From contig JAFGJX010000036.1 of NCBI GenBank assembly GCA_016928865.1, forward strand, positions 1 to 49,511: DNA of 49,511 nt. The letters are read 5' to 3'. How positions within the stretch are numbered: position 1 is the first letter of the stretch; every line of letters begins with the position of its first letter. The translations under genes were made by a program, and so were the position numbers. Source of the DNA: Spirochaetota bacterium (GTDB taxonomy: Bacteria > Spirochaetota > UBA4802 > UBA5550). Shown here in pieces: positions 24,399 through 33,404 of this stretch. Below the pieces are notes generated by a model. The model was not told where the DNA came from. It saw only the letters and a program-made list of their open reading frames with translations, and did no database searches.

Positions 24399-24867
24399 TA
24401 TATAAATATTAAATTGTAATTTTTCAAGAACATTTTATCGCCACACGGCTTACTGCGGGCTTCATGTCTCGTGTACGGCGTGAAGACGTAGCAGCCGCGT
24501 ATAACCGAATGATTTGATACTATGGTACAGGCGCGGCGCCTGCCTGTGCGCCTGTTACGCCGCTTTTCCATACCGTACCGTATTTCTTTTCAGGAAAATA
24601 TCAGGTCACAGCGTTGAGGGGATTCTGTGTCATGTGCAGGTATTCCTCCGTATATTATATCTTTTATATGTTTAATCACCGTTGCCAACTTAGAATAGTG
24701 GATTTTAAAAATCAATATAATTTTTAGTAAAATTACAAGTAAAATGGCGGTGATGGATCCTGAGCGGCGTGTTCGATGACGCGTCAGGAGTATGTTTTTT
24801 TTATTTTTTTATTGAACTATTGGCGTCGTACGATATATGTATCAACAGTAACAGGAAAGCAGACATC
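24399..24867. other. Divergent intergenic region with a GC-rich dyad
   Basis: About 470 bp between the LolA-like and MFS genes, holding the promoters of both. ACAGGCGC (24527-24534) is complementary to GCGCCTGT (24548-24555) around a 13-base loop that contains a further GGCGCC. The 24630-24740 stretch is very A/T-rich and is the likeliest promoter site, but I could not assign hexamers. Confidence 0.4.
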
Positions 24868-26052
24868 GTGACTGATACTCGTACCCGTCGCATATTCCTT
24901 AAGCGCGACCTCCAGATTATTTTCGGTATAACGCTGATTTCCGTCATCGGCGTTAATTCCATAGCGCCCGCGCTTCCCATGATCGCCAGGGACCTGCGCC
25001 TGTCCGGAAGCGAGGTCGTCATGCTAATAACTATCTTTACCCTTCCCGGGATTTTTTTGTCTCCCGTGATGGGCGTGCTGGCGGACCGCTTTGGAAGAAA
25101 GCGCGTAATCGTTCCATCGCTTTTTCTGTTCGGCATGGCGGGGACCGCCTGCGCCTTTACGGATAATTTTCACATATTGCTGGCCCTAAGGTTTGCAAAC
25201 GGCGTGGGAGCGGCGTCGCTCGGCGGGCTCAACCAGACGGTCATCGGCGATATGTTCTCGGGCCCGGACCGCGCCGCGGCGCTCGGGTACAACGCTTCCG
25301 TGCTGAATGTCGGCACTATGGTATACCCCGCAATCGGCGGGGCGCTGGCACTGATCGGCTGGAATTATCCCTTCCTCCTGGCTGCGCTCGCGCTGCCCAT
25401 GGCGGCGCTGGTGCTGAGATATCTAAAAAACCCGGAACCGTCGGCAGTTCCGCCTATCCGGCGTTATCTTTCCGGTGCCATAAATTCGGTGAGCGACGGC
25501 GGGATCATGCCGGCCTATCTGGCAACACTGGCCGCATTCATTCTGCTGTATGGCGCGCTCCTCGCTTATTTCCCGTTTCTGCTGCACGCCAGATTCGGCG
25601 CCTCATCATCAACGATCGGACTCATGCTTGCCGCGACGTCCGTGACCAGCATGATCGGCGCCATGAACCTCGGCAGGATCTCGCGGCGCTTCAGCTACAA
25701 GTCTATAATCACCGCGTCATTTGTCATGTACGCCGCAGCTTTTTGCGCCATCCTCTTTATCAACAGCATATGGCTCATGATAGTGCCGGTTATGTTATAC
25801 GGTTTCGCCAACGGGATAAACATCCCCGGCATCCAGACCTTTCTGTCGGGCAACGCCCCGATGGAATTCCGCGGCGTGTTCATGTCCATGAATTCCATGG
25901 TCCTGCGCCTGGGACAGACGCTGGGCCCCATCTTCACCGGAATCGCTTTTCACAGCTGGGGCATGGAAGGCGTCTTTTATTCTTCCGCCCTTTTTGCTGC
26001 GGCGTCCTTCATTGTACTCGCAGTCCTTTTGAAAAGCGGCGGCATGAAGTAA
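24868..26052 (+). CDS. Major facilitator superfamily transporter
   Basis: A 394-aa inner-membrane protein with about 12 hydrophobic helices. The loop 2-3 signature GVLADRFGRKRVI is intact, with SLFLFGMAGTACAF next. ALRFANGVGAASLGGLNQTVIGD is typical of the drug:H+ antiporter subgroup. I prefer GTG at 24868, which has AGGAAAG upstream and yields the usual short N-terminus before helix 1. A GTG at 24769 would add 33 residues with no MFS counterpart. Substrate is unknown. Multidrug efflux is only the most common role in the subgroup. Confidence 0.9.
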   Translation: MTDTRTRRIFLKRDLQIIFGITLISVIGVNSIAPALPMIARDLRLSGSEVVMLITIFTLPGIFLSPVMGVLADRFGRKRVIVPSLFLFGMAGTACAFTDNFHILLALRFANGVGAASLGGLNQTVIGDMFSGPDRAAALGYNASVLNVGTMVYPAIGGALALIGWNYPFLLAALALPMAALVLRYLKNPEPSAVPPIRRYLSGAINSVSDGGIMPAYLATLAAFILLYGALLAYFPFLLHARFGASSSTIGLMLAATSVTSMIGAMNLGRISRRFSYKSIITASFVMYAAAFCAILFINSIWLMIVPVMLYGFANGINIPGIQTFLSGNAPMEFRGVFMSMNSMVLRLGQTLGPIFTGIAFHSWGMEGVFYSSALFAAASFIVLAVLLKSGGMK

Positions 26053-26102
26053 CCTATTTGTTACTTGACAACTGCCATATTTTCTGCAGTAATCGAATAT
26101 AT

Positions 26103-26443
26103 TAGATTTGTTGCAATACTGAATTTTCAAAGGGGGGCGGAGGGGCGATGCCCCTAAAAAGGAGCTGTCCCAAAAGGTCATTGCGAGGAGTCCCGATGTA
26201 ATCGTGGCAACGAAGGCCGGCGCTTTTTACGCATCCTGTGCGCGCCGGCATCAGAACATCCTTGTTCTTGACAATCATTGAGAGCAACATTCAAGATCGC
26301 ACTGGCCAAGGATGGACGAGTGCCGCGAAGGACAGGATGTCCGGGAGCGGCCTTCGTTGTGCTCGCGATGACATAGATGAAAGCAGAACTTTCAGGACAC
26401 CCCTTTCCCTGCGAACGCCAAATGCGGTTTCGCAACAAATCTA
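26103..26443. mobile_element. MITE-like palindromic element (non-coding)
   Basis: TAGATTTGTTGC (26103-26114) is exactly complementary to GCAACAAATCTA (26432-26443). Inside, AAGGGG near 26130 faces CCCCTTT near 26400. A second nested pair is GTCATTGCGAG...CAACGAAGGCCG (26177-26219) against CGGCCTTCGTTGTGCTCGCGATGAC (26348-26372, given here as the plus-strand partner of the first). There is no transposase. The structure resembles a non-autonomous repeat or REP-type element between the MFS and OmpA genes. No other copy was seen in this window. Confidence 0.55.
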
Positions 26444-26488
26444 TTTGCCAAATGTACTATGCAGAATCAATCGAGAGGGGTGTTTGTC

Positions 26489-28015
26489 ATGGACGTTTTA
26501 CGTGCGCTTTCGAGAATTGTGACTGGCGGTGGCGTTGTACTGTCGTTGCTGTTGTTCTATTCCTGTTCTTCAACAGGCTCTTCGGGCGGTTCCCGTGGAT
26601 ACCAGTATTCCGAATACAGCCCCACCATATCGGCCGACGGAAGGACGATGATCTATCAGGCTGACATTGATCAGCCGAAAAAATATCAGATATACGCGAA
26701 GCAGAAGGTCTTTGATAAATGGAGCAAGCCGATGTCGCTGGATTCCATCAACTCCAAGTACAATGACGGCGGCTGCTTCATCACCTACGACCAGAATGCC
26801 CTGATATTCACATCGGACAGGCCCGGCGGGCTGGGGAACTGCGACCTGTGGATCTCGCAGCGGCAGGGCGAGAGGTGGTCGGAGCCGGTGAACATGGGCG
26901 CGCCGATAAATTCTCCCGGCTACGATGGATTCGCGTCGCTTTCACCTGACGGCACCGAGCTCTTTTTTGTGAGGGAATGCCCTGAAAAGAAGGGGTGCGC
27001 GGAAAAGCTCGGCATATATTACGCGAAAAAGGTCGGCGACCGGTGGACCGAGCCGAAGAAAATGCCCGCGCCGATAAACACTGATTACTGCGAGTTCGGC
27101 CCGGTGATTCTCGCTGACAACCTGTCGTTGATCTTCAGCTCTACCCGTCCGGGCGGGAGCGGTGGCTATGACCTGTACAAGGTCGAGAGAACAGAGAGCG
27201 GCGGCTGGGGGAGGCCTATTAACCTCGGAGGCTTTATCAATACCAAGGGCGAGGACAGCCTCATCGCCATTCCCGCGTCTGGCGAAATAATGTATTACAC
27301 CAAGTCGATGAGCGGCAATGAAGAGGAGAAAAGGGAGGGCGTCCGGAGAATTTTTTCTGTCCCGATTCCGGAGAATCTCCAGCAGACCAAGGTCGTGATC
27401 GTCAAGGGGACGGTGCGCGACAAGCGGAAAACGGACAAGACCCTTTTTGCCGAGATCGCCATCACCGATATCAATTCCGACGCCAGGCCGAAGATCATAT
27501 ACAGCAACCGGGACGACGGGAAATATATCGTGATCCTCAACAAAGGGAAGATATGCGATTTTTCCGTCAGGAGCTCCGGATATCTTTTCTATTCGCGGAA
27601 GATCGACCTCACTGACGTGCGGCAGTACAAGGAGATAAACGAGGATATCCTTCTTGAGCCGATCGTGGTGGGCGCGAATATCGTTCTGAACACCATGTAT
27701 TTCGAATTCAGGAAATACGGGCTTTTAAAAGAATCGAAATACGAGTTGAACCGCATCATCAAACTGCTGAATGAAAATCCGACCATGAGGGTCGAGATAA
27801 GCGGTCATACGGATAACATCGGTTCGGACAGGGTGAACCAGAAGCTTTCCGAAAAGCGGGCGCGGTCGGTTGTCGAGTATCTCGTGAAGAACGGCATTGC
27901 CAGGCACCGGCTTGAAGCGAAGGGATACGGCAAGACCAGGCCGATCGCGACCAACAAGAGCGAGGAAGGAAGACAGGAGAACAGGCGCGTTGAGATAGAG
28001 GTCCTTTCGATCTGA
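26489..28015 (+). CDS. OmpA-family lipoprotein with PD40/WD40-like beta-propeller repeats
   Basis: A 508-aa lipoprotein. The signal peptide ends in FYSC with Cys26 lipidated. Residues 40-290 hold repeated PD40-type blades, such as YSPTISADGRTMIYQA, CFITYDQNALIFTSDRPGG, ASLSPDGTELFFV and PVILADNLSLIFSSTRPGG. A carboxypeptidase-regulatory-like strand region follows (about 300-390). The C-terminal OmpA domain binds peptidoglycan and carries VEISGHTDNIGSDRVNQKLSEKRA and LEAKGYGKTRPI...NRRVEIEV. GAGAGGGG lies eight bases before the ATG at 26489. The protein probably links the outer membrane to the cell wall. Confidence 0.92.
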   Translation: MDVLRALSRIVTGGGVVLSLLLFYSCSSTGSSGGSRGYQYSEYSPTISADGRTMIYQADIDQPKKYQIYAKQKVFDKWSKPMSLDSINSKYNDGGCFITYDQNALIFTSDRPGGLGNCDLWISQRQGERWSEPVNMGAPINSPGYDGFASLSPDGTELFFVRECPEKKGCAEKLGIYYAKKVGDRWTEPKKMPAPINTDYCEFGPVILADNLSLIFSSTRPGGSGGYDLYKVERTESGGWGRPINLGGFINTKGEDSLIAIPASGEIMYYTKSMSGNEEEKREGVRRIFSVPIPENLQQTKVVIVKGTVRDKRKTDKTLFAEIAITDINSDARPKIIYSNRDDGKYIVILNKGKICDFSVRSSGYLFYSRKIDLTDVRQYKEINEDILLEPIVVGANIVLNTMYFEFRKYGLLKESKYELNRIIKLLNENPTMRVEISGHTDNIGSDRVNQKLSEKRARSVVEYLVKNGIARHRLEAKGYGKTRPIATNKSEEGRQENRRVEIEVLSI

Positions 28016-28082
28016 CGATCGGGCGGCGCTCTTTCAGAACCTGAGACAGTGGCGCGCCGGCGGGGCTGCGGGAGTCTGATGG

Positions 28083-29774
28083 ATGAACAAGAATAACAAG
28101 AACAGGGTTGTCCCGGGTCCGGATCTGTACCGGATGCTCACTGATAATTCGTCGGACGTTCTATGGACGATGTCCCTGGACGGGCATTACGATTACATGA
28201 GTCCCTCGGTGACGGCCCTGGCCGGCTACACGCAGGAAGAGGCATCAAGGCTGACCATCGCCTCATTTATCGTGCCGGAGTATGTGGCCTATGTGCAGGA
28301 GATACTCGTCAGCGAGCTGGCGAAGCCGCGGGAGGAGCGTCTCCCTTCGAAGGTGCTGGAACTGCAGATCATCGCGAAAGACGGCTCGATCATTGACGTA
28401 GAGGTCTCGGCGACCTGGATTTACGATGAGAAGGGGAACCCGATCGGGGTGCAGGGAAGCACCCGCGACATCAGGAAGCGAAAGATGGCGCTCGAAGCGC
28501 TGCAGGAGAGCGAAGAGCGGTACCGGGCCCTTGTCGAACGTTCGCTTGACCTGATCTTCATCCATGACTTCAACGGCAACTTCATCGATGCCAACGCCGC
28601 GGCGCTGAAAACCCTGGGCTACAGCAAGGAGGATGTCAAGCACCTCAATTTTGTTTCGCTGATGTCCGGGGACCAGGTCGCCCATGCCTTTGAGCTGATC
28701 AGGCAGATTCTCGAAAAGGGAGGGCAGACCGAGCTGACCGAATTCGAGGTGCAGACAAAGGACGGCAGGCGAATCATACTGGAAACGCAGTCATTCCTGA
28801 TTTATAAAAACCGGAAGCCCTATGCGATACAGGGAGTCGGCAGGGAGATCACCGAGCGGAAACGGGCGCTCGAGGAGCAGCGGTGGACCCAGGAGAAGCT
28901 CGAAATGGTGGTGCAGCAGCGTACTTCCGAGCTCAAGGAGATAAATAAAAAACTGATCCAGGAGATCATCGTGCGGAAGCAGGTTGAAAACGAGCTGCGC
29001 ATCAGCGAAAACAGCCTGAGGTCCCAGAATGAAATCATGCTCAAGGAGCTTGAGAGCGCCCGTCTTATCCAGAAGGCCCTCATGCCCAAGGAAGTGCCGG
29101 ATTTCCCCCGCCTGGCGATCGATTACCGGTACTTGCCGCTCGAGGCCGTGGGCGGGGATTATTTCTCCTTCACCCCCCTCGAAGAGGGGGGACTGGGAGT
29201 ATTTGTCGGCGATGTGACCGGACACGGCGTTCCCGCGGCCCTGTTCCTGTCTCTCGTCCGGTCGATTTCCAACAAGGCGTGCCGCAAACATGGCATGACC
29301 CCGGGCAGGTATATTGAGCTGATTAACAACGAAGTGTACCGGGGGATGCCTTCGTATTACCTGACCGCCATGTACGGGGTTTTCCAGCATGATAGGGAGG
29401 ATGCGGTCACCTTTACCTTCGCGCGCGGCGGGCACCCGTACCCGATACTGTATCGCCGCGATACGGACCAGGTTGAATTCGTGAAAACGTCGGGGAACCT
29501 GCTCGGCTGGCAGGAAAACAGGAATTTTATGGAGACCACCATATCAATGAAGCGTGGAGACCGACTCTTTCTCTATACTGACGGGATCCCGGATACGGTC
29601 AATCCCCGGAATGAGATGCTCGATTCGCAGCAGGAATACTTTGATCTCTTTCGAGATCCGGACAGCTGCGAGCTTTCTAAAAAGCTCGATGCCATCATAA
29701 ATGACGTTATGCGGTTCAAGGAAGGGGTGCCCCTCGTGGACGACATCATTCTCATCGGCGTTGAGGTGATATAG
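28083..29774 (+). CDS. PAS-PAS-PP2C (SpoIIE/RsbU-type) phosphatase
   Basis: A 563-aa cytoplasmic signalling protein. PAS domain 1 is at about 13-130 (YDYMSPSVTALAGYTQEEA, with a PAC end GSTRDIRKRK). PAS domain 2 is at about 141-258 (LDLIFIHDFNGNFIDANAAALKTLGY). A coiled-coil linker (about 260-335) leads to the phosphatase domain (about 345-560). Its metal-binding Asp residues are in AVGGDYFSF, GDVTGHGVPAALFLS, LYTDGIPDTV and VDDIILIGV. RsbU-type enzymes dephosphorylate STAS-domain anti-anti-sigma factors. No STAS or anti-sigma kinase gene is nearby, so the target is unknown. Confidence 0.94.
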   Translation: MNKNNKNRVVPGPDLYRMLTDNSSDVLWTMSLDGHYDYMSPSVTALAGYTQEEASRLTIASFIVPEYVAYVQEILVSELAKPREERLPSKVLELQIIAKDGSIIDVEVSATWIYDEKGNPIGVQGSTRDIRKRKMALEALQESEERYRALVERSLDLIFIHDFNGNFIDANAAALKTLGYSKEDVKHLNFVSLMSGDQVAHAFELIRQILEKGGQTELTEFEVQTKDGRRIILETQSFLIYKNRKPYAIQGVGREITERKRALEEQRWTQEKLEMVVQQRTSELKEINKKLIQEIIVRKQVENELRISENSLRSQNEIMLKELESARLIQKALMPKEVPDFPRLAIDYRYLPLEAVGGDYFSFTPLEEGGLGVFVGDVTGHGVPAALFLSLVRSISNKACRKHGMTPGRYIELINNEVYRGMPSYYLTAMYGVFQHDREDAVTFTFARGGHPYPILYRRDTDQVEFVKTSGNLLGWQENRNFMETTISMKRGDRLFLYTDGIPDTVNPRNEMLDSQQEYFDLFRDPDSCELSKKLDAIINDVMRFKEGVPLVDDIILIGVEVI

Positions 29775-29785
29775 GCCCTGCCGGG

Positions 29786-31969
29786 CTAGCGGCGGGAGAA
29801 TATCAGCTTAACGAAATCCAGCACACGCGACTTCACCTCCTCTGATCCGACGCCGCGAATGATGCCATGGTGCTTTGCGAATATCCGGTACAGCTGTTTT
29901 TGTTCCGTGCCGAGGCGCTCGAATATCTCGAGTCCGCTGACGGGATCCACGACCGGATCGTTTGATCCCTGTATTATCAACGCCGGATCGGTCACGTCCC
30001 GAAGGCGTTCCTCCACCACCTTCATGAGCTTTCCCAGCTCGTTCACGCCGGACACCGGGTTCCGGAAATAGTTGATATGCTGGTTCTCGGGGACATTGCT
30101 CACGAATTCCATTCTGCCTTTTTTCATGCGGATGCTGGTGAGAAACTTGTTCCACATTACCACCGCGGACGATAGACGCGAGGAGATGTCCTGGAGCTTG
30201 AGGGGGGCGTTGATGGAGATGACCCCGGTGAAGCGGCCCGGCTTGTTCGCGGCCTGGAGAAGGGCGATGCCCGCGCCGGTGGAAAATCCGCAGATGGCGA
30301 ATTTTTTGACGCTGTTCTTCATGATAATGTACGCCCGGCCCGCGGAATCGTACCACTTTTCCCAGTTGCGGATCGCCAGGTCCTCCGGCGCGGTGCCATG
30401 GCCGCGCAGGCGCGCCCCGTACACCGTGTAGCCCTGGCGATACAGATAATCGGCCAGAGGGCGTATCTCCTCGGGCGCCGCCATGTAGCCGTGTACCATG
30501 ATGATTCCCCTGTTTCTGAAAAGCCGCTTCAGGAAAAAGGGCCGGCCGATGTCCATCGGTTTACTTTCGCCCTGGATGAAGTATTTGCGGTAGTCCTGCT
30601 CAAAGAGCGACCTGTCAAGCTCGATGAAGCGTTCGCGTATTCTTTTCCTGATCAGGAAAGCCGGGCTGAACATGACGCGGTCAAGCTCCCTGATAAATGC
30701 GCGCAGGGGCTCGATTTCGTTCCTGAGCACCTCGATGAAATTGTCCTTTCGTATGGAGTGAAATTCGCCCAGGTTCCTGAACCTCTTGCTGTTCTTTTCA
30801 ATGAGGCCGTCACGTATGGTGATGAGGCCGTCGTGAAGCGCCGCGTCGATAAACTTCGCATATTTTTCATGAGGATCGTCCGTCAGTAGATAGAACTGCT
30901 TTTTCCTGAGGGTGGTGTGGTAATTGGTCAGACCGGTCTTGCGCAGTATGTCGATCGCCAGGAAGGCGCGGTTCTTGAAATCGCTCTCGCTGATCTTGTT
31001 GCGCGGATATCGGGTAAGCAGGTACGAGAAGATATGCTCGTGGTTTACCGTGGTCATGCCGTATATCGCGTGCATGTAATCCTGCATCATCCTCAGGTTG
31101 AGCCCGCGGAGGGCGCTTTTCAGGGCGGGATCCCCGGCCTGCAGGTAGAGGTTTTCATCATCGATCATCCGCCTGACCTGATCGCTTGATTCGAGGTAGG
31201 CCCTGGTGCTGATGGGCGCGCCGAAGTTGATGTCGATGTCAACCCCTTCCATGATCATGGTGCCCTCGACCTGAATCTCCTCCTCGAAGCGGGCGGAGAT
31301 ATTCTTCACGAACATGCCCACCAGCTTGTTGATGGCGTTGTCCCGTGCCCTGATCGGGTAATAGGTGATGTTCACCGGTACTATCATTGTCTCTGCCGAG
31401 GCGATTTTTTCCAGGTCGGCCGCGGTGAAGCCGTATTCCGTCGCGTACCGGTCGAATGCCTGCGTGTTGCCGCCGGTGTGGAAACGGATGATTTTTTCCC
31501 TCATCAACTGCGAGAGGAGGGCTATCCTGGCCGCGCCGGTATGGGGAGGCCTGCGGATTCCCGCATTGTAAACCATGTACTTGCCCTTCTCTATCATCTT
31601 CTTGTCTTTGATCATCTGCCCTTCGGGGAAGATGATGACCGGATGGCTGTCGGTAAGGAGCGCGCCGATCATGATGGCGTCCCGGTTCTTGTCCGTGGTG
31701 GAGAAGGCGCCCACTTTTTCCATCAGGTCGGCCATCTTCCCGCTGAAAAACTGGCTGTCTGCCAGGGAAATCGGAAACTTGCTCAGATTTTTTTTGATGA
31801 TGTAGGGCATCAGCACCGTTTCCAGGCGCGTGAAATGATTGATGACATACAGGACGGGCTGGTCGGGGATGTTTTCCTTCCCGTGGACCCGGATATCGGT
31901 GCCCGATGCCTTGAATATTGTGTCAAGGGTGATCTCGAAGGTCTTGATGAGGGGATTGGATATTTTCAT
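29786..31969 (-). CDS. Acyltransferase-alpha/beta-hydrolase fusion protein
   Basis: A 727-aa two-domain protein. The N-terminal PlsC-like domain (about 1-290) has NHFTRLE, an HX4E version of the HX4D acyltransferase motif, and IIFPEGQM as the third motif. A helical linker follows (about 290-460). The C-terminal domain (about 480-727) is an alpha/beta hydrolase. It has the oxyanion strand IMVHGYMAAPEE, RLRGHGTAPED, the nucleophile elbow CGFSTGAG (Ser), IQGSNDPVVDP (Asp) and a late KHHGIIRG (His). It probably makes or remodels an acylated lipid. AGGAG before the ATG at 31969 sets the start. Extending the frame further upstream would run into the Nudix gene. Confidence 0.9.
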   Translation of the reverse strand: MKISNPLIKTFEITLDTIFKASGTDIRVHGKENIPDQPVLYVINHFTRLETVLMPYIIKKNLSKFPISLADSQFFSGKMADLMEKVGAFSTTDKNRDAIMIGALLTDSHPVIIFPEGQMIKDKKMIEKGKYMVYNAGIRRPPHTGAARIALLSQLMREKIIRFHTGGNTQAFDRYATEYGFTAADLEKIASAETMIVPVNITYYPIRARDNAINKLVGMFVKNISARFEEEIQVEGTMIMEGVDIDINFGAPISTRAYLESSDQVRRMIDDENLYLQAGDPALKSALRGLNLRMMQDYMHAIYGMTTVNHEHIFSYLLTRYPRNKISESDFKNRAFLAIDILRKTGLTNYHTTLRKKQFYLLTDDPHEKYAKFIDAALHDGLITIRDGLIEKNSKRFRNLGEFHSIRKDNFIEVLRNEIEPLRAFIRELDRVMFSPAFLIRKRIRERFIELDRSLFEQDYRKYFIQGESKPMDIGRPFFLKRLFRNRGIIMVHGYMAAPEEIRPLADYLYRQGYTVYGARLRGHGTAPEDLAIRNWEKWYDSAGRAYIIMKNSVKKFAICGFSTGAGIALLQAANKPGRFTGVISINAPLKLQDISSRLSSAVVMWNKFLTSIRMKKGRMEFVSNVPENQHINYFRNPVSGVNELGKLMKVVEERLRDVTDPALIIQGSNDPVVDPVSGLEIFERLGTEQKQLYRIFAKHHGIIRGVGSEEVKSRVLDFVKLIFSRR

Positions 31970-31991
31970 GCGGCGGCTCCTTCTGTCGTCA

Positions 31992-32408
31992 TCAGTATTT
32001 TCCGTCGCGATAATCGCGGAGAATGAGCGCGTGATCGAACGCCATCGGCTCCGGAAGGGCGTCAATGCTGAAGACGCGCGCCTCGGCCGCGTCGTCCGCA
32101 GCCGCCGGGATGCCGCGAGCCGCAGCGATGAAGACCGTGGAAATCGTATGACTGCGCGGGTCGCGCGCCGGATCTGAATACGTGTGGAATTGCCGCACGA
32201 GCCTGACCGGCAGGGAGGTTTCTTCTGCAGCTTCCCGGACGGCTGCGGCTTCGAGGGTTTCGCCGTAGTCGACGAATCCGCCCGGTATCGCCCAGCCATG
32301 GGGCGGATTTCTTCTTTTTATGAGTACGATCTTTTTGCCGGGAGTGCCGTCATCGATCTCAATGATGATGTCCACGGTGGGGACCGGGTTTCTGTATTGC
32401 TCGGTCAT
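31992..32408 (-). CDS. Nudix hydrolase (ADP-ribose pyrophosphatase-like)
   Basis: A 138-aa Nudix protein. The box GX5EX7REUXEEXGU is complete as [22 protein letters not shown] followed by SL. The upstream [17 protein letters not shown] and the later [10 protein letters not shown] fit the ADP-ribose or NTP pyrophosphatase group, but the substrate cannot be fixed from sequence. It lies 22 bp before the acyltransferase-hydrolase gene in the same direction, so the two may share a transcript. Confidence 0.94.
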   Translation of the reverse strand: MTEQYRNPVPTVDIIIEIDDGTPGKKIVLIKRRNPPHGWAIPGGFVDYGETLEAAAVREAAEETSLPVRLVRQFHTYSDPARDPRSHTISTVFIAAARGIPAAADDAAEARVFSIDALPEPMAFDHALILRDYRDGKY

Positions 32409-32628
32409 GGGTGCGCTTTCATCCTTTCGAACGGAATGGTCTTAATATGCTATACAGGGGGCGTTGTTTTGCAAGTAAAATATCTGGCCGCTTCCCGGCT
32501 ATTATTTAATTCTAATGAATTTTTCAGCATGATATTGACAAACCGATCTCTTTATACCACTATTGTATTACGTTAGTGGATTTAAACTCCTATGCATGAG
32601 GGGGCGCTGTTACTTCGCGGTACTGTTG

Positions 32629-33129
32629 ATGGGGAAAACACCAGCCGACATTCTGGAATCCGCAGCCGGCTTCGATGACTTCCGGAAAAATATCATCGCG
32701 CTCAAGGGGGATTTCCCGCTCGATCACGAGGATATGCTCCGGCTGGGAGAATTATATTTTCGCCGCTACCCTGATTCGTTCCCCGATCGCGTCATGGAAC
32801 ATGTCCATGCCGGGTACCGGATCGTCAGGATCTGCCTGGTTGAAAAGATCCTGGAGGGTATTGGCGAGCTGCACCGGGACGCGGTGCGTGCAATGCTGGA
32901 AGACTTCCGCCTCATTGATGACTCCGTGACGAAGCTGCAGCGGGAGATCGGGATCAAGGAGCTGGAGAGCATGGCGTATAGTATCGAGTGCAATCTCAAC
33001 AGGCTCCGGAACGTCATCGACCAGCTTCCGAAAGGGATGATCAAGGAGCGCTTCGTTGGAGGCATATCAAAATTTTATAATGACGCCTATCTCCTGAAGG
33101 AAGCGATTGCAAAGATGAAAAGAGGGTAG
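32629..33129 (+). CDS. Helical hypothetical protein
   Basis: A 166-aa soluble protein, mostly alpha-helical by its heptad-like pattern (IKELESMAYSIECNLNRLRNVIDQLPKG). No known family is recognised. The start is uncertain: ATG 32629 lacks a good ribosome site, and ATG 32596 or TTG 32563 would add 11 or 22 residues. A TTGACA at 32535-32540 may be part of its promoter. It has no signal peptide or membrane segment. The small membrane protein gene follows after 92 bp. Confidence 0.6.
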   Translation: MGKTPADILESAAGFDDFRKNIIALKGDFPLDHEDMLRLGELYFRRYPDSFPDRVMEHVHAGYRIVRICLVEKILEGIGELHRDAVRAMLEDFRLIDDSVTKLQREIGIKELESMAYSIECNLNRLRNVIDQLPKGMIKERFVGGISKFYNDAYLLKEAIAKMKRG

Positions 33130-33221
33130 CGGCGGGGCGCGGCGATGCGGCTGAAGCCGATTGGAGCGCGTTCCGGTGATCGAAACATGCATGTCATTTA
33201 TTCTGGCAAGGAGGAATCAAG

Positions 33222-33404
33222 ATGAGCAAGGGAATCAATAACAATGCTTCAGGCGGCGCGGTATACGGACTCGGCCTTATCGGCGCTGCCGTGTATTACA
33301 TTTCAAATGCCACCGGCTTCTGGATGGGCGTGCTCGGCTTTCTCAAAGCCATTGTCTGGCCCGCCTTTCTTGTTTTCCAGGCATTCAGGCATTTTGCGGG
33401 CTAG
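33222..33404 (+). CDS. Small hydrophobic membrane protein
   Basis: A 60-aa protein with a very good ribosome site (AAGGAGG, seven bases before ATG). It starts MSKGINNNASGGAVYGLGLIGA and has two hydrophobic stretches (about 13-30 and 33-55). The WMGVLGFLKAIVWPAFLVFQAF segment resembles small conserved proteins with a WPAxLVYExLK-type end that occur in many bacteria. Function is unknown. Its stop TAG shares the CTAG tetranucleotide with the stop of the converging gene. Confidence 0.8.
   Translation: MSKGINNNASGGAVYGLGLIGAAVYYISNATGFWMGVLGFLKAIVWPAFLVFQAFRHFAG

Noticed and set aside
24769..24867. N-terminal extension of the MFS transporter
   Set aside because: The extra 33 residues have no MFS counterpart and come from A/T-rich upstream DNA. 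GTG at 24868 has a ribosome site.
31970..32299. N-terminal extension of the acyltransferase-hydrolase
   Set aside because: It would overlap the Nudix gene in another frame and is Arg/Ser-rich noise. AGGAG precedes the ATG at 31969.
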